Shown: positions 22,542 to 31,593, counted from the stretch's first letter. The stretch is DNA of 64,000 bases from Rahnella ecdela (GCF_019049625.1 NZ_JAFMOY010000128.1:179550-243549); one strand, 5' to 3'. Numbers and translations are program-made. Notes: generated by a model not told the origin, from the sequence alone.

Positions 22542-24437
22542 TCAGAGCTTAAAACCCGCGACCACGGTTTCCAGCTGAACGGTCTGATCCTGCATCGCCT
22601 GCGCGGCGGCAGAAACCTGTTCGACCAGCGCGGCGTTCTGTTGCGTGGCGTTATCCAGCTGCGTAATAGCAACGTTCACCTGCTCGATGCCCAGACTTTG
22701 CTCCTGACTGGAAGACATGATTTCGTTCATCAGCGTCGCCACGTTATTCACGCCGCCCATGACTTCATCCATTGTCGTCCCCGCCGTCGCCACCAGCTGG
22801 CTACCGGTAGAAATATCCGCCACAGAATCCTCAATCAGTTTTTTGATTTCACGCGCAGAGGTCGCCGAACGCTGCGCCAGACTGCGCACTTCAGACGCCA
22901 CCACCGCGAAGCCGCGGCCCTGCTCACCGGCACGTGCCGCTTCAACCGCCGCATTCAGTGCCAGAATGTTGGTCTGGAATGCGATGCCGTCAATTACACT
23001 GATAATATCGACGATTTTGTGTGAAGAACGGGTGATCGACCCCATCGTCTCGACCACCTGTTTCACCACTTCCGAGCCTTTCTCCGCGACTGCCGACGCA
23101 TCACGCGCCAGCTGATTAGCGCCCTCCGCATTGGCGGCGTTCTGCTTCACGGTGCTGGTCAGCTGTTCCATTGACGCTGCCGTTTCAACAATCGAACTGG
23201 CCTGTTCTTCAGTTCGCGCAGATAAGTCGAGGTTACCGCTGGCAATCTGGCGCGAAGCTGATGTGATCGCCAGACTGCTGTCACCGACCTGACGCAAAAT
23301 CGATTGCAGGAAAGACAGGAAGCTGTTGAAACTCTGGTTGATCTGATTGAACTCCGGGCTGCGGCTTTCCGGTAAGCGCTGGGTTAAATCCGCCCCGCCC
23401 GCAGAAAGCTGAGCGATATTGTTGTTCAGCGCACCGAGCTGGCGCATAAACACTTTAATCGCCGCAATCAGCACAATCAGCAGCAGTAAGACCATCGGGA
23501 TTTGCACCAGACCGAGACTGGTCAGAATACTGTGGCTGCGCGCCAGCAGCTGACTGGTTGGCATGTCGGTAGCGATATACCACGGCCCTTGAATGTTGCT
23601 CATGAACATCGTATGCGACGTGCCGTCGCTGTCGTAATCTGCCACCAGGCTTGACTGATCGTTGATCTGATCCAAACTTTTGCGGATTTGCGTCGCCAGC
23701 GGTGAGCCTTCGCCCAGTGACGCCAGTTTCGGCAACTTTTCATCGGAGGAATGACTGGTACCGACGATGGTGCCGTCTTTTTGTACGATATAAATCGTCG
23801 CGTGAACCTTTTTCTCCATTTCCGTCACCAGCTGGTTAAAGAAACCCAACGTCACGTCAATGGTGGCCACGCCCCACTGTTTGTCTCCTTTATAAATCGG
23901 CATGGCACAGTTGGTGCGAGGCTGGGTGCTGGCGTCATCGAAATAAGCCGGAGCCCAGACGCATTGCCCTTTTTCACCTTTGGAAGCCGCGAGATACCAG
24001 GACTGATCGAAATAGTTTGGCGATTCTGCGCTGTTCCAGAAGGTATTCACCGTCAGCTGATTATTACTGTTACGGGCAAAGAAGGTGCTGAATTTGATTT
24101 TTGCCGGGTCGCGCTGGTTCGGCAGCGGCCAGATACCGCCACCAAACACGGCAGAATCCCCGTACTGATCTACCAGCGCAGGCAGCAGACGGTCGATACT
24201 GTCGCTGTCCATTTGTGCGACAGTTTGGGTAATGGTACGAACCTGAGACTCAACTTTATTCAGACGATCGTTAATGGCGACCGCCACATCATCAACCTGA
24301 TTAGCCACCAGATTGCTTTCTGTTTGTTTAAGTTGAGGAGCAATAAAGACCTGGATCACGATGAGCGTAACGATGACCAGCACAATAAAAAACAAGCTGA
24401 TCAATGCGATAAAGCGGGATTGCGTTGTTTTTAACAT
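22542..24437 (-). CDS. methyl-accepting chemotaxis protein with dCache-type sensor
   Basis: A 631-residue chemoreceptor from the ATG at 24437. An 18-codon upstream extension is rejected because the sigma-28 promoter overlaps it. TM1 is ~10-33 ([21 protein letters not shown]). A ~250-residue periplasmic sensor of double-Cache type follows ([46 protein letters not shown]). TM2 is near 305-328, then HAMP, then the long coiled-coil signalling domain with the conserved tip [20 protein letters not shown]. The tail ends VVAGFKL, with no NWETF-type CheR/CheB-binding pentapeptide. Cache folds bind amino or organic acids, but the ligand is unknown. The neighbouring dehydrogenase is not evidence for it. 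Confidence 0.9.
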   Translation of the reverse strand: MLKTTQSRFIALISLFFIVLVIVTLIVIQVFIAPQLKQTESNLVANQVDDVAVAINDRLNKVESQVRTITQTVAQMDSDSIDRLLPALVDQYGDSAVFGGGIWPLPNQRDPAKIKFSTFFARNSNNQLTVNTFWNSAESPNYFDQSWYLAASKGEKGQCVWAPAYFDDASTQPRTNCAMPIYKGDKQWGVATIDVTLGFFNQLVTEMEKKVHATIYIVQKDGTIVGTSHSSDEKLPKLASLGEGSPLATQIRKSLDQINDQSSLVADYDSDGTSHTMFMSNIQGPWYIATDMPTSQLLARSHSILTSLGLVQIPMVLLLLIVLIAAIKVFMRQLGALNNNIAQLSAGGADLTQRLPESRSPEFNQINQSFNSFLSFLQSILRQVGDSSLAITSASRQIASGNLDLSARTEEQASSIVETAASMEQLTSTVKQNAANAEGANQLARDASAVAEKGSEVVKQVVETMGSITRSSHKIVDIISVIDGIAFQTNILALNAAVEAARAGEQGRGFAVVASEVRSLAQRSATSAREIKKLIEDSVADISTGSQLVATAGTTMDEVMGGVNNVATLMNEIMSSSQEQSLGIEQVNVAITQLDNATQQNAALVEQVSAAAQAMQDQTVQLETVVAGFKL

Positions 24438-24760
24438 TTTAGGGTACTCACAGGCAAAGCAGCGAGATCGCTGCTTAACTAGTAACGGCATTTTCTGACG
24501 TTTCTTTATGTTGCTATAGTAGATATATCTGGTGTCTGGATCGTATGGGTGAAAATCCAGAACATCATTCCAGCGAGATCCCCTCCCAATAATCGTTTAA
24601 ATCTGTGATTAGTTTCACTTTATGGTTATGAAAAACTGTCTGAAAAGTGAAGGAAGTGTGCGCCAATGCGGGTTTTAAGCGGTTTTTAATGATTTCTCTT
24701 AATGTTATTATTTAGAACAATTGAGAAAATACGGTCGAACCATTAATCATGGAGTGAACA
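24438..24760. promoter_or_regulatory. divergent control region between the chemoreceptor and yieE
   Basis: A 323-base AT-rich gap. On the - side it holds a sigma-28 promoter (separate entry) and a perfect 9-bp hairpin AAGCAGCGA/TCGCTGCTT (24457-24476) in the chemoreceptor leader. On the + side GGAG lies six bases before the yieE start; no clear yieE promoter was picked out. Confidence 0.65.
24482..24508 (-). promoter_or_regulatory. sigma-28 (FliA) promoter of the chemoreceptor gene
   Basis: On the - strand TAAAGAAA, exactly 11 bases, then GCCGTTAC, against the flagellar consensus TAAAGTTT-N11-GCCGATAA (12 of 16 positions). Transcription would start near 24475. That is downstream of the first in-frame ATG (24491), so the real start must be the ATG at 24437. 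Confidence 0.78.
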
Positions 24761-25486
24761 ATGGCGTGCCATTTTGCAAGATGGGCAATGACGGATGCGG
24801 AACCAGATACACACCGGTTGCCCAAAGAGATCGTATTATCCGCAAGATACCTTTCCGAAAAACAGCGCAGGCGTTTCCTTAATGGCCGCGTTCTGCTGGC
24901 AGAAATGATTTTCTATCTGTACGGAATTGCTGAACTTCCTCACATCATCACACTGGCCAGTGGCCGCCCGAGTTTTGAATCCTCTGATCTCCCTGATTTC
25001 AGTCTGGCGTATGCCGGAAGCACCGTCGGCGTGTTAATCAGCAGCGAAGGAAAAGTCGGCCTCGACCTCGAAATTATTCATGCCCGCAGTGCGCTGGTGA
25101 CTCCGCAGCAGCAGTTACAGCTTTCCGCAGTGGAAAAAACCTGGATTGCCATGCAATCGGATCCGGTGGAATCATCGCTGCAACTGTGGTGTATCCGCCA
25201 GAGTATGCTGAAAATGTCCGGCCTGAACGATCAGGGCCCGCTGACGCTCAGCCTGAATCCGGCTTCTGGCCGTTTGCGATCTACCGTGACACCGGAGGCG
25301 CAGGTGATGAGTGACATTGAAGGGTCAATTACCTGGTCCTGCGCGCAATCGCCCTCGATCATCAGGTTGCAGTGTTGGCGCTATGAACCCGAAAACGGCT
25401 TCACCCGCACGCAAACCCTCTCCGCAGACCAGCAATCCGATTCTCCGCACTTTATGAAATTCATCAGCCTGCCGCCCGCTAAATAA
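24761..25486 (+). CDS. yieE: YieE, 4'-phosphopantetheinyl transferase superfamily protein
   Basis: A 241-residue Sfp/AcpT-type phosphopantetheinyl transferase homologue, matching E. coli YieE (about 249 aa) in the N-terminal MACHFARW and central ELPHIITLASGRPSF and SLAYAGSTVGV. The Mg-binding core GLDLEII (family G-(V/I)-D-(I/V)-E) is intact. The second motif, W-x-x-K-E-S-x-x-K in active enzymes, reads WCIRQSMLK, so the usual K-E pair is replaced by R-Q. Transfer activity is therefore uncertain. It would act in the cytoplasm on carrier proteins if active. Start chosen from GGAG six bases upstream. It is followed by yieF, as in E. coli. Confidence 0.85.
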   Translation: MACHFARWAMTDAEPDTHRLPKEIVLSARYLSEKQRRRFLNGRVLLAEMIFYLYGIAELPHIITLASGRPSFESSDLPDFSLAYAGSTVGVLISSEGKVGLDLEIIHARSALVTPQQQLQLSAVEKTWIAMQSDPVESSLQLWCIRQSMLKMSGLNDQGPLTLSLNPASGRLRSTVTPEAQVMSDIEGSITWSCAQSPSIIRLQCWRYEPENGFTRTQTLSADQQSDSPHFMKFISLPPAK

Positions 25487-25576
25487 AACTTCACGTTTGT
25501 TTTTATCCGCCGCGTCGTTTTTCGTTTATGGTTACAGGCAGCCCTTTCGGAAAATCATCCATAACAGGAGTTAGCC

Positions 25577-26146
25577 ATGTCAGTTACACCACTGAAGTTT
25601 GTCACACTGTTAGGTAGTCTTCGTAAAGCGTCATACAACGGCATGGTGGCGCGTACATTGCCGAATGTCGCCCCTGAAGGCATCACGATTGAAGCGTTAC
25701 CTTCCATCGGTTCTGTGCCCCTTTACGATGCGGATATTCAGCAGGAAGAAGGTTTCCCGGCAGATATCGAAGCCATTGCAGAACAAATTCGTCAGGCTGA
25801 TGGCGTCATTATCGTCACGCCGGAATATAACTATTCCGTGCCGGGTGGCCTGAAAAATGCCATCGACTGGATTTCCCGCCTGCCGAATCAGCCGCTGGCC
25901 GGTAAGCCGGTACTTATCCAGACCAGCTCAATGGGCCCGGTCGGCGGCGCACGCTGCCAGTATCATCTGCGACAGATCCTGGTTTTCCTCGATGCAATGG
26001 TCATGAACAAACCTGAATTTATGGGTGGCGTCATTCAAAGCAAAGTAGATGAGCAGACAGGTGAAGTGGTAGATCAGGGAACGCTGGATTTCCTGCGCGG
26101 CCAGCTGACCGCATTTGCAGACTATACCCGCCGCGTCAGCAAATAA
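25577..26146 (+). CDS. yieF: NADPH-dependent FMN reductase / chromate-quinone reductase YieF (ChrR)
   Basis: A 189-residue flavodoxin-like FMN reductase. The FMN phosphate loop is LLGSLRKASYNG (~11-22), and TPEYNYSVPGGLKNAIDW (~79-96) is the second flavin-binding element typical of the NADPH_dep_FMN_red family. E. coli YieF is 188 aa; it reduces quinones, chromate and other acceptors by two-electron transfer and is thought to protect against redox stress. It follows yieE by 90 bases and ends before a strong terminator. Confidence 0.94.
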   Translation: MSVTPLKFVTLLGSLRKASYNGMVARTLPNVAPEGITIEALPSIGSVPLYDADIQQEEGFPADIEAIAEQIRQADGVIIVTPEYNYSVPGGLKNAIDWISRLPNQPLAGKPVLIQTSSMGPVGGARCQYHLRQILVFLDAMVMNKPEFMGGVIQSKVDEQTGEVVDQGTLDFLRGQLTAFADYTRRVSK

Positions 26147-26166
26147 TTCCGGTTATCAGAAATGCA

Positions 26167-26196
26167 AACAGCCCGCAAAGCGGGCTGTTTTTTTAT
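26167..26196 (+). terminator. yieF terminator
   Basis: Perfect stem AACAGCCCGC / GCGGGCTGTT with an AAA loop, followed by seven T residues on the + strand. Confidence 0.9.
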
Positions 26197-26220
26197 CGGC
26201 GTTAAGCAGACATCAGCAGA

Positions 26221-27558
26221 TTAATGCCCGTCTACAAACGCGATTTTCAGCACGAACAGCAGCGCCACCACAACCACGCACGGGCTGATTTCTCTCCAGC
26301 GACCGGTGCCCAGTTTCATCACCACGTAAGAGATGAAGCCCAGCGCGATACCTTCGGTGATCGAGAAGCTGAATGGCATCATCACTGCGGTCACGAACGC
26401 CGGAACCGCTTCGGTCAGGTCATCCCATGACACGCGCGCCAGACTGGATGTCATCAGCACGCCGACATAAATCAGCGCACCGGCTGCCGCGTATTCCGGC
26501 ACCATGCCCGCCAGCGGGGAAATGAAGATAACCAGCAAGAACAGTAAACCCGTAACAACTGCGGTCAGACCGGTACGGCCACCGACGGACACGCCGGAGG
26601 TGCTTTCAATGTACGCGCCGACGGAAGATGTGCCGATAAATGCGCCTGCCACAGACGAAATGCTGTCTACGTACAACGCCTGTTTCATCTGCGGGAATTT
26701 ACCTTTCTCATCCGCCAGACCGGCTTTGTCGGTCACGCCAATCAGCGTACCGGAGGAGTCAAACAGGTTCACCAGCATGAAGGAGAAAATGACGCCCGCC
26801 AGACCAATATTCAGCGCGCCTTTCAGATCCACCTGACCGACAACCGTGGTGATGCTCGGCGGCATCGACCAGAAACCGGTGTAATGCACGTCGCCAATCA
26901 TCATGCCAATCACGGTGGTGACAATAATCGACACCAGCACGGAAGCGTGGAAGTTACGCGACGCCAGAACCGCAATAATGAAGAAACCGAGCACGCCCAG
27001 CAGCACGTTGTGCGAGGTCAGATTGCCGATGGTCACGATGGTGTCAGGGTTAGGCACAATAATGCCGGCGTTTTTCAGTCCCATCATGCCGATAAACAGC
27101 CCGATACCGGCGGTGATCCCAACACGCAGGCTGACCGGAATATTGGCAATCATCCAGTAACGGATGCGGAAAATGGTCAGCAGCAGCAAACCGACAGCGC
27201 CCCAGAAAATCGCGCCCATCCCGACCTGCCAGGAAACGCCCATCGCGCCCACAACCACAAAAGCAAAGAACGCATTCAGCCCCATGGCCGGTGCCAGAGC
27301 GACCGGAAGGTTGGCGATCACGCCCATCAGGATGCTGCCGAACGCGGCAATCAGACAGGTGGTGACGAAGACGGCCTGTTTATCCATACCCGCGACACCC
27401 AGAATTTGCGGGTTCACGAATACGATGTAGACCATCGTCAGGAAGGTGGTTAAACCGGCGATAGTTTCGGTGCGTACGGTGGTGCCGTGCTGCGTCAGTT
27501 TAAACAGACGTTCAGCCAGACCTTTACCCGCAGTCGCATTGCTCTGTGGTGTGCTCAT
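26221..27558 (-). CDS. adeP: adenine permease AdeP
   Basis: A 445-residue NCS2-like (AzgA-type) purine/H+ symporter of the same length as E. coli AdeP (YieG). It has about 13-14 hydrophobic segments and the family landmarks MVYIVFVNPQIL, NLPVALAPAMGLNAFFAF, and FIGTSSVGAYIESTSGV. It imports adenine with protons at the inner membrane. E. coli adeP belongs to the PurR regulon; I see only a weak PurR-like string upstream and do not list it. Its neighbours yieF and yieH are as in E. coli. Confidence 0.94.
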   Translation of the reverse strand: MSTPQSNATAGKGLAERLFKLTQHGTTVRTETIAGLTTFLTMVYIVFVNPQILGVAGMDKQAVFVTTCLIAAFGSILMGVIANLPVALAPAMGLNAFFAFVVVGAMGVSWQVGMGAIFWGAVGLLLLTIFRIRYWMIANIPVSLRVGITAGIGLFIGMMGLKNAGIIVPNPDTIVTIGNLTSHNVLLGVLGFFIIAVLASRNFHASVLVSIIVTTVIGMMIGDVHYTGFWSMPPSITTVVGQVDLKGALNIGLAGVIFSFMLVNLFDSSGTLIGVTDKAGLADEKGKFPQMKQALYVDSISSVAGAFIGTSSVGAYIESTSGVSVGGRTGLTAVVTGLLFLLVIFISPLAGMVPEYAAAGALIYVGVLMTSSLARVSWDDLTEAVPAFVTAVMMPFSFSITEGIALGFISYVVMKLGTGRWREISPCVVVVALLFVLKIAFVDGH

Positions 27559-27710
27559 TGGTGAGTTCCAAAATGGGGGGAAAACAATCGGGGGGTATCC
27601 TAAGGATTTTAGTCCAAAAGCGCCAGCACTGGATGTATGGGATTAAATCTATCGTTCGGGTACAGTGCCATAATGCACGCCAATAGATGAAACGCTCACA
27701 GGGAGAAAGT

Positions 27711-28376
27711 ATGTCACAGGTTGAATGTGTCTTTTTTGATTGCGACGGTACGCTGGTGGACAGTGAATTGTTGTGCTGCGAAGCCTATGTCGAGATGTTT
27801 GCGCATTTTGGCGTGACGGTGTCATTCGACGAAATGTATAAGAAATACAAAGGCGTCAAACTTTATGAAATCGTGGCGATCGTCAATAAAGAGCACGGTA
27901 TCGACGTGCCTAAAGAAGAAATGGAAGTGGTTTTCCGCCAGCACGTTGCGCGGCTTTTCGACAGCAAACTTGAGCCGATTGACGGCGCGCGCGCGCTGCT
28001 GGAAAAAATTTCCGTGCCGATGTGCGTCGTCTCCAACGGCCCGGTCACCAAAATGCAGCACTCGCTTGGCCTGACTGGTTTACTGCCTTTCATGGGCGAT
28101 AAGCTGTTCAGCGGCTACGATTTACAGCGCTGGAAGCCCGATCCTGCCGTGTTGTACAAAGCCGCTGATGTCATGAACGTGCCGGTGGAAAACTGCATTC
28201 TGGTCGAGGATTCGGTCGCGGGCGCGCAGGCCGGGATCACCGCCGGAATTCCGGTGTTTTATTACTGCGCAGACCCGCATAACCCGCCGCTTGATCATCC
28301 GCTGGTAACGACATTCCACGACATGCGTGAGCTGCCGGAGATCTGGCGCCAGATGGGGTACCAGATTACTCGCTGA
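27711..28376 (+). CDS. yieH: YieH, HAD-superfamily 6-phosphogluconate phosphatase
   Basis: A 221-residue class I HAD phosphatase, the same length as E. coli YieH. I start it at ATG 27711, with GGGAG five bases before it, rather than at the upstream ATG (27687). Motif I is FFDCDGTLVDSE, motif II VVSNGP (~104), motif III K in WKPDP, and motif IV LVEDSVAGAQAG. In vitro YieH acts best on purines and 6-phosphogluconate. Its last 11 bases overlap the end of the convergent TIM-barrel gene. Confidence 0.94.
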   Translation: MSQVECVFFDCDGTLVDSELLCCEAYVEMFAHFGVTVSFDEMYKKYKGVKLYEIVAIVNKEHGIDVPKEEMEVVFRQHVARLFDSKLEPIDGARALLEKISVPMCVVSNGPVTKMQHSLGLTGLLPFMGDKLFSGYDLQRWKPDPAVLYKAADVMNVPVENCILVEDSVAGAQAGITAGIPVFYYCADPHNPPLDHPLVTTFHDMRELPEIWRQMGYQITR

Positions 28377-29196
28377 GAGATTTTTCGTAGGCCTGCATGC
28401 GCTTTTCCAGTTCGCTCAGGGAACGCAGGCCATCCGCCAGCGGCAGGGTTTTATCGTTAAAGATTTCCAGCGACCACGGACCGGTGAAACCTCTGCGGTT
28501 GAGCGTACTGACGAAATCCACCAGCGGTAAATCACCCTGCCCCGGATAACAGCGATAACTGCGGCTCCATTGCTGGACGTTCATGTCTTTGTACGGCGCA
28601 TCGGCCAGTTGCAGGAAACTGATTTTATCCAGCGGCACTTCATCCAGCCGGTCAAGATTGTCGCCCGTGGCCAGAATATGGAAGCTGTCGAGCACGATAC
28701 CCAGAGCCGGATGATTCACTTCCCGCACGCGATCCCACGCCTGCCGGTAGCGGTTGATGTGTTTACCCCACGCCAGCGCTTCAAAGCCGATACGGATGTC
28801 ATACGGCTCCGCCATTTCAGCCAGCGCAGCGAGATCGGCAATCTGCACATCACGTTCAGGCGAGCTTTCGGGGTCAGTGTTGCTGCATACCAGTAAATGA
28901 TCGCAGCCCAGTTCGCGCATCAGGTCAAACTGACGGCGCGCGCTGGCCAGTTTTTCGATGCGTTTTTCCGGCAGAACACCTTCGAAATCACGGAAGGGTT
29001 GCAGCAGAAAAATGCGTAAACCGAGAGAATCGGCAAGGTTACGGATAGCCGCCGGCTTGACCGGACTTTTAAGCAAATCGTCTTCGAATATTTCCACGCC
29101 ATCGAATCCCGCAGCAGCAATCGCCGTGAGTTTTTCAGGCAAGGTTCCCGGTACTGAAACTGTCGCAATCGAACGTAAACGGGTGGTTGCAGGCAA
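28366..29196 (-). CDS. 3-dehydroshikimate dehydratase-like sugar-phosphate isomerase/epimerase family protein
   Basis: A 276-residue xylose-isomerase-like TIM barrel, with no equivalent here in E. coli K-12. Candidate metal ligands are E139 (GFEALAWG), D170 (GIVLDSFH), Q196 (SFLQLADAP) and E244 (WSLEIFND). Their spacing (31, 26, 48) matches what I recall for the metal site of the bacterial 3-dehydroshikimate dehydratase QuiC1 (E134, D165, Q191, E239). Those enzymes turn 3-dehydroshikimate into protocatechuate. Here there is only the single barrel (no HPPD-like C-terminal domain). It is divergent from a TetR gene across a palindrome, so it is probably controlled by that regulator. No downstream protocatechuate genes are in the window. 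Confidence 0.72.
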   Translation of the reverse strand: MPATTRLRSIATVSVPGTLPEKLTAIAAAGFDGVEIFEDDLLKSPVKPAAIRNLADSLGLRIFLLQPFRDFEGVLPEKRIEKLASARRQFDLMRELGCDHLLVCSNTDPESSPERDVQIADLAALAEMAEPYDIRIGFEALAWGKHINRYRQAWDRVREVNHPALGIVLDSFHILATGDNLDRLDEVPLDKISFLQLADAPYKDMNVQQWSRSYRCYPGQGDLPLVDFVSTLNRRGFTGPWSLEIFNDKTLPLADGLRSLSELEKRMQAYEKSLSE

Positions 29197-29251
29197 AATA
29201 GCGTCCTTTTAGTCAGGCTTCGATACTTACAGTAGTGGACCCTCACGCCAC

Positions 29252-29281
29252 GTTCGTCAAGTGCTGCGCACTTGTATGAAC
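29252..29281. promoter_or_regulatory. candidate TetR operator between divergent genes
   Basis: Perfect 7-bp arms CAAGTGC / GCACTTG (29258-29274) around TGC, extended by GTTC (29252) and GAAC (29281). It sits in the 110-base divergent gap, 26 bases upstream of the TetR start, where a local repressor would bind. Confidence 0.65.
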
Positions 29282-29306
29282 GCGCGGATTGTAACTGAGC
29301 CAAGCA

Positions 29307-29999
29307 ATGGTTAATCTCTGTGGCGAGAATGTGGTTAATGATGAGGATAAGACGCTGAGCAGCCAAAGTTCCCCGGCGCCGGGACGTAAAAATGATCCGA
29401 TAGGACTGAAGCAGCGCATTTTCGACAGCGCTCTGGCTGAATTCGCAGAATCCGGTCTGATGGGCGCACGTATGGAAAATATCGCTTCCAACGCCAATAC
29501 TACGAAACGTATGGTGGTCTATCACTACAAGACCAAAGAAGCCTTGTACATGCTGGTGCTGGAGCACGTTTACCGCGGTATTCGTCAGTACGAGCTGGAT
29601 CTGGATCTGTCGTCATTTCCGCCCGCGGAAGCCATCGTCAAACTGGTCGAAGCCAGCTTTGATTTCCACGTCTCGCACCCTGAATTCATTCGTATTGTTT
29701 CGACGGAAAACATGCTGCGTGGCCGCTTTATTCGCCAGTCCACCAGCATCCGTGAAATCAATAAAACGGCATTAACGCTGCTGGAAGATATTCTCGCGCG
29801 CGGCAAGCAAAGCCATCTTTTTAAAGAAGATGCACAGGCTCGCGACGTTCACCGTCTGATCAGCAGCCTGTGTGTGCATCAGGTCGCCAACCAGTACACG
29901 TTCGGCGCCTTGTTTGAAAATCCGGATGAAGTGGATTTGCAGACTGCACATTATCGCCAGCTGGCGGTCATGGTTGCCCTGCGCTACGTGATGAAGTAA
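29307..29999 (+). CDS. TetR/AcrR-family transcriptional regulator
   Basis: A 230-residue TetR-family regulator. The helix-turn-helix is ~30-75 (IFDSALAEFAESGLMGARMENIASNANTTKRMVVYHYKTKEALY, given here only as its span), with the usual TKRMVVYHYKTKEAL recognition segment. The C-terminal all-helical domain would bind an inducer. It is divergent from the dehydroshikimate-dehydratase-like gene, with a palindrome in the shared promoter region, so it probably represses that gene and itself. An aromatic or shikimate-type inducer is a guess from the neighbour. The exact start is uncertain; a GTG at 29331 is an alternative. Confidence 0.82.
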   Translation: MVNLCGENVVNDEDKTLSSQSSPAPGRKNDPIGLKQRIFDSALAEFAESGLMGARMENIASNANTTKRMVVYHYKTKEALYMLVLEHVYRGIRQYELDLDLSSFPPAEAIVKLVEASFDFHVSHPEFIRIVSTENMLRGRFIRQSTSIREINKTALTLLEDILARGKQSHLFKEDAQARDVHRLISSLCVHQVANQYTFGALFENPDEVDLQTAHYRQLAVMVALRYVMK

Positions 30000-30034
30000 T
30001 TGCGCTGATCGGACGCTGATAGTGAGCGGACAGC

Positions 30035-30061
30035 AAAAAGGCCTCGTAAGAGGCCTTTTTT
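30035..30061. terminator. bidirectional terminator between the tetR-family gene and phoU
   Basis: Perfect stem AAAAAGGCCTC / GAGGCCTTTTT with a GTAA loop. A and T tracts on both sides let it stop transcription from either direction. Confidence 0.92.
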
Positions 30062-30083
30062 GTGGGACGAAATCAGCTAACCG

Positions 30084-30815
30084 TTATTCTTTCGGCGCGT
30101 CTTTGCCATCGGTCAACAATTTGTCCAGCGCGTCGCCGCCGACGTGGCGGAAATCCTGACCTTTCACGAAGTAGAAGATGAATTCGCAGATGTTCTGACA
30201 GCGGTCTCCGATACGCTCGATAGAACGGGCGCAGAACAGCGCGGTCAGCACGCTGGGAATAGTGCGCGGATCTTCCATCATGTAGGTCATCAGCTGGCGC
30301 ACAATGCCTTCATATTCCTGATCCACTTTCTTGTCTTCACGGTAAATTCGCACCGCTTCGTCAAGATCCATACGCGCGAATGCATCCAGTACGTCATGCA
30401 GCATTTCAACCGTATGGCGGCCCAGAGATTCCAGACTGACCAGCAACGGCTGATGCAGATGCGAGAACTTTTCCAGCGCCGTACGGCAAATTTTGTCAGC
30501 CACGTCACCGATACGTTCGAGTTCGGAAATGGTTTTGATGATTGCCATCACCAGACGCAAATCGCTGGCGGTTGGCTGGCGCTTGGCAATGATGCGAACA
30601 CACGCTTCGTCGATCGCCACTTCCATCAGGTTTACTTTGTCATCACCCTGGATAACGCGCTGCGCCAGTTCGGCATCCTGATTATGCATCGCCGTAATAG
30701 CGTCGGTCAGTTGCTGTTCAACCAGCCCGCCCATTGCCAGAACCTGCGTGCGGATGTGTTCAAGCTCAGCGTTGAACTGGCCGGAAATATGTTTGTTTAA
30801 GTTCAGGTTGTCCAT
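30084..30815 (-). CDS. phoU: PhoU, negative modulator of the Pho regulon
   Basis: A 243-residue protein made of two PhoU three-helix bundles. It links the PstSCAB transporter to the PhoR sensor and keeps PhoB signalling off when phosphate is plentiful. Family metal-binding strings are visible in each half ([13 protein letters not shown] ~87-99; [14 protein letters not shown] ~195-208). It is the last gene of the pstSCAB-phoU operon, 10 bases after pstB, and ends before a bidirectional terminator. Confidence 0.97.
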   Translation of the reverse strand: MDNLNLNKHISGQFNAELEHIRTQVLAMGGLVEQQLTDAITAMHNQDAELAQRVIQGDDKVNLMEVAIDEACVRIIAKRQPTASDLRLVMAIIKTISELERIGDVADKICRTALEKFSHLHQPLLVSLESLGRHTVEMLHDVLDAFARMDLDEAVRIYREDKKVDQEYEGIVRQLMTYMMEDPRTIPSVLTALFCARSIERIGDRCQNICEFIFYFVKGQDFRHVGGDALDKLLTDGKDAPKE

Positions 30816-30825
30816 TCTTCTTACC

Positions 30826-31593
30826 TCAACCGTAGCGGCCAGTAATGTAATCTTCAGTCTGTTTGCGCGCTGGCGACGTGAACAGCGAGTCGGTGTCGCT
30901 GTATTCGATCAGTTCGCCCAGATACATAAACGCAGTGCGATCTGAACAACGCGCAGCCTGCTGCATGTTGTGGGTCACGATCACCACGGTATAATCAGAT
31001 TTTAGTTCGGTGATCAGCTCTTCGATACGCCCGGTAGAAATCGGATCCAGCGCTGAACAAGGTTCGTCGAGCAGCAGAACGTCAGGGCGGATCGCAATCC
31101 CGCGCGCGATACACAGACGCTGTTGCTGACCACCGGACAAGCTGTAACCGCTCTGGTGCAGCTTGTCTTTAGATTCATTCCACAGTGCAGCTTTGGTCAG
31201 CGCCCACTGCACGCGTTCGTCCATATCGGTACGGGAAAGCTTTTCAAACAGACGCACACCAAACGCGATGTTGTCGTAAATCGACATCGGGAACGGTGTC
31301 GGTTTCTGGAAGACCATGCCGACTTTGGCGCGCAGCAGCGCGATATCCTGCTTATCAACCAGAATGTTTTCGCCATCGAGCAGGATTTCACCCTCAGCGT
31401 GCTGTTCCGGGTACAGCTGATACATTTTGTTGAAAGTACGCAGCAGCGTGGATTTACCACAACCTGACGGACCGATGAATGCCGTGACTTCGTTCTTAGC
31501 GATATCCAGGGAAATATTTTTCAGCGCGTGGAATTTGCCGTAATAAAAGTTCAGATCGCGAACCTGAATCTTGCTGTTGGATGCGTCAGTCAT
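30826..31593 (-). CDS. pstB: phosphate ABC transporter ATP-binding protein PstB
   Basis: A 255-residue ABC ATPase driving phosphate uptake through PstA/PstC. Walker A is GPSGCGKST (~41-49), the signature is LSGGQQQRL (~151), Walker B is [12 protein letters not shown], and the switch histidine is in VIVTHNMQQ. The protein is close to the E. coli length of 257. It follows pstA after a 92-base gap and precedes phoU by 10 bases. The gap shows no clear promoter or gene. Confidence 0.97.
   Translation of the reverse strand: MTDASNSKIQVRDLNFYYGKFHALKNISLDIAKNEVTAFIGPSGCGKSTLLRTFNKMYQLYPEQHAEGEILLDGENILVDKQDIALLRAKVGMVFQKPTPFPMSIYDNIAFGVRLFEKLSRTDMDERVQWALTKAALWNESKDKLHQSGYSLSGGQQQRLCIARGIAIRPDVLLLDEPCSALDPISTGRIEELITELKSDYTVVIVTHNMQQAARCSDRTAFMYLGELIEYSDTDSLFTSPARKQTEDYITGRYG

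Noticed and set aside
24438..24491. Longer chemoreceptor N-terminus from ATG 24491
   Set aside because: The sigma-28 -10 element lies at that ATG, so the codon would not be in the transcript.
26884..27453. 189-codon + strand frame, His/Asn-rich, opposite adeP
   Set aside because: Its composition is a reverse reading of hydrophobic codons in the permease; no ribosome site or domain.
27559..27600. Possible PurR box upstream of adeP (GAAAACAATCG-like)
   Set aside because: Too few matches to the palindromic PurR consensus to list.
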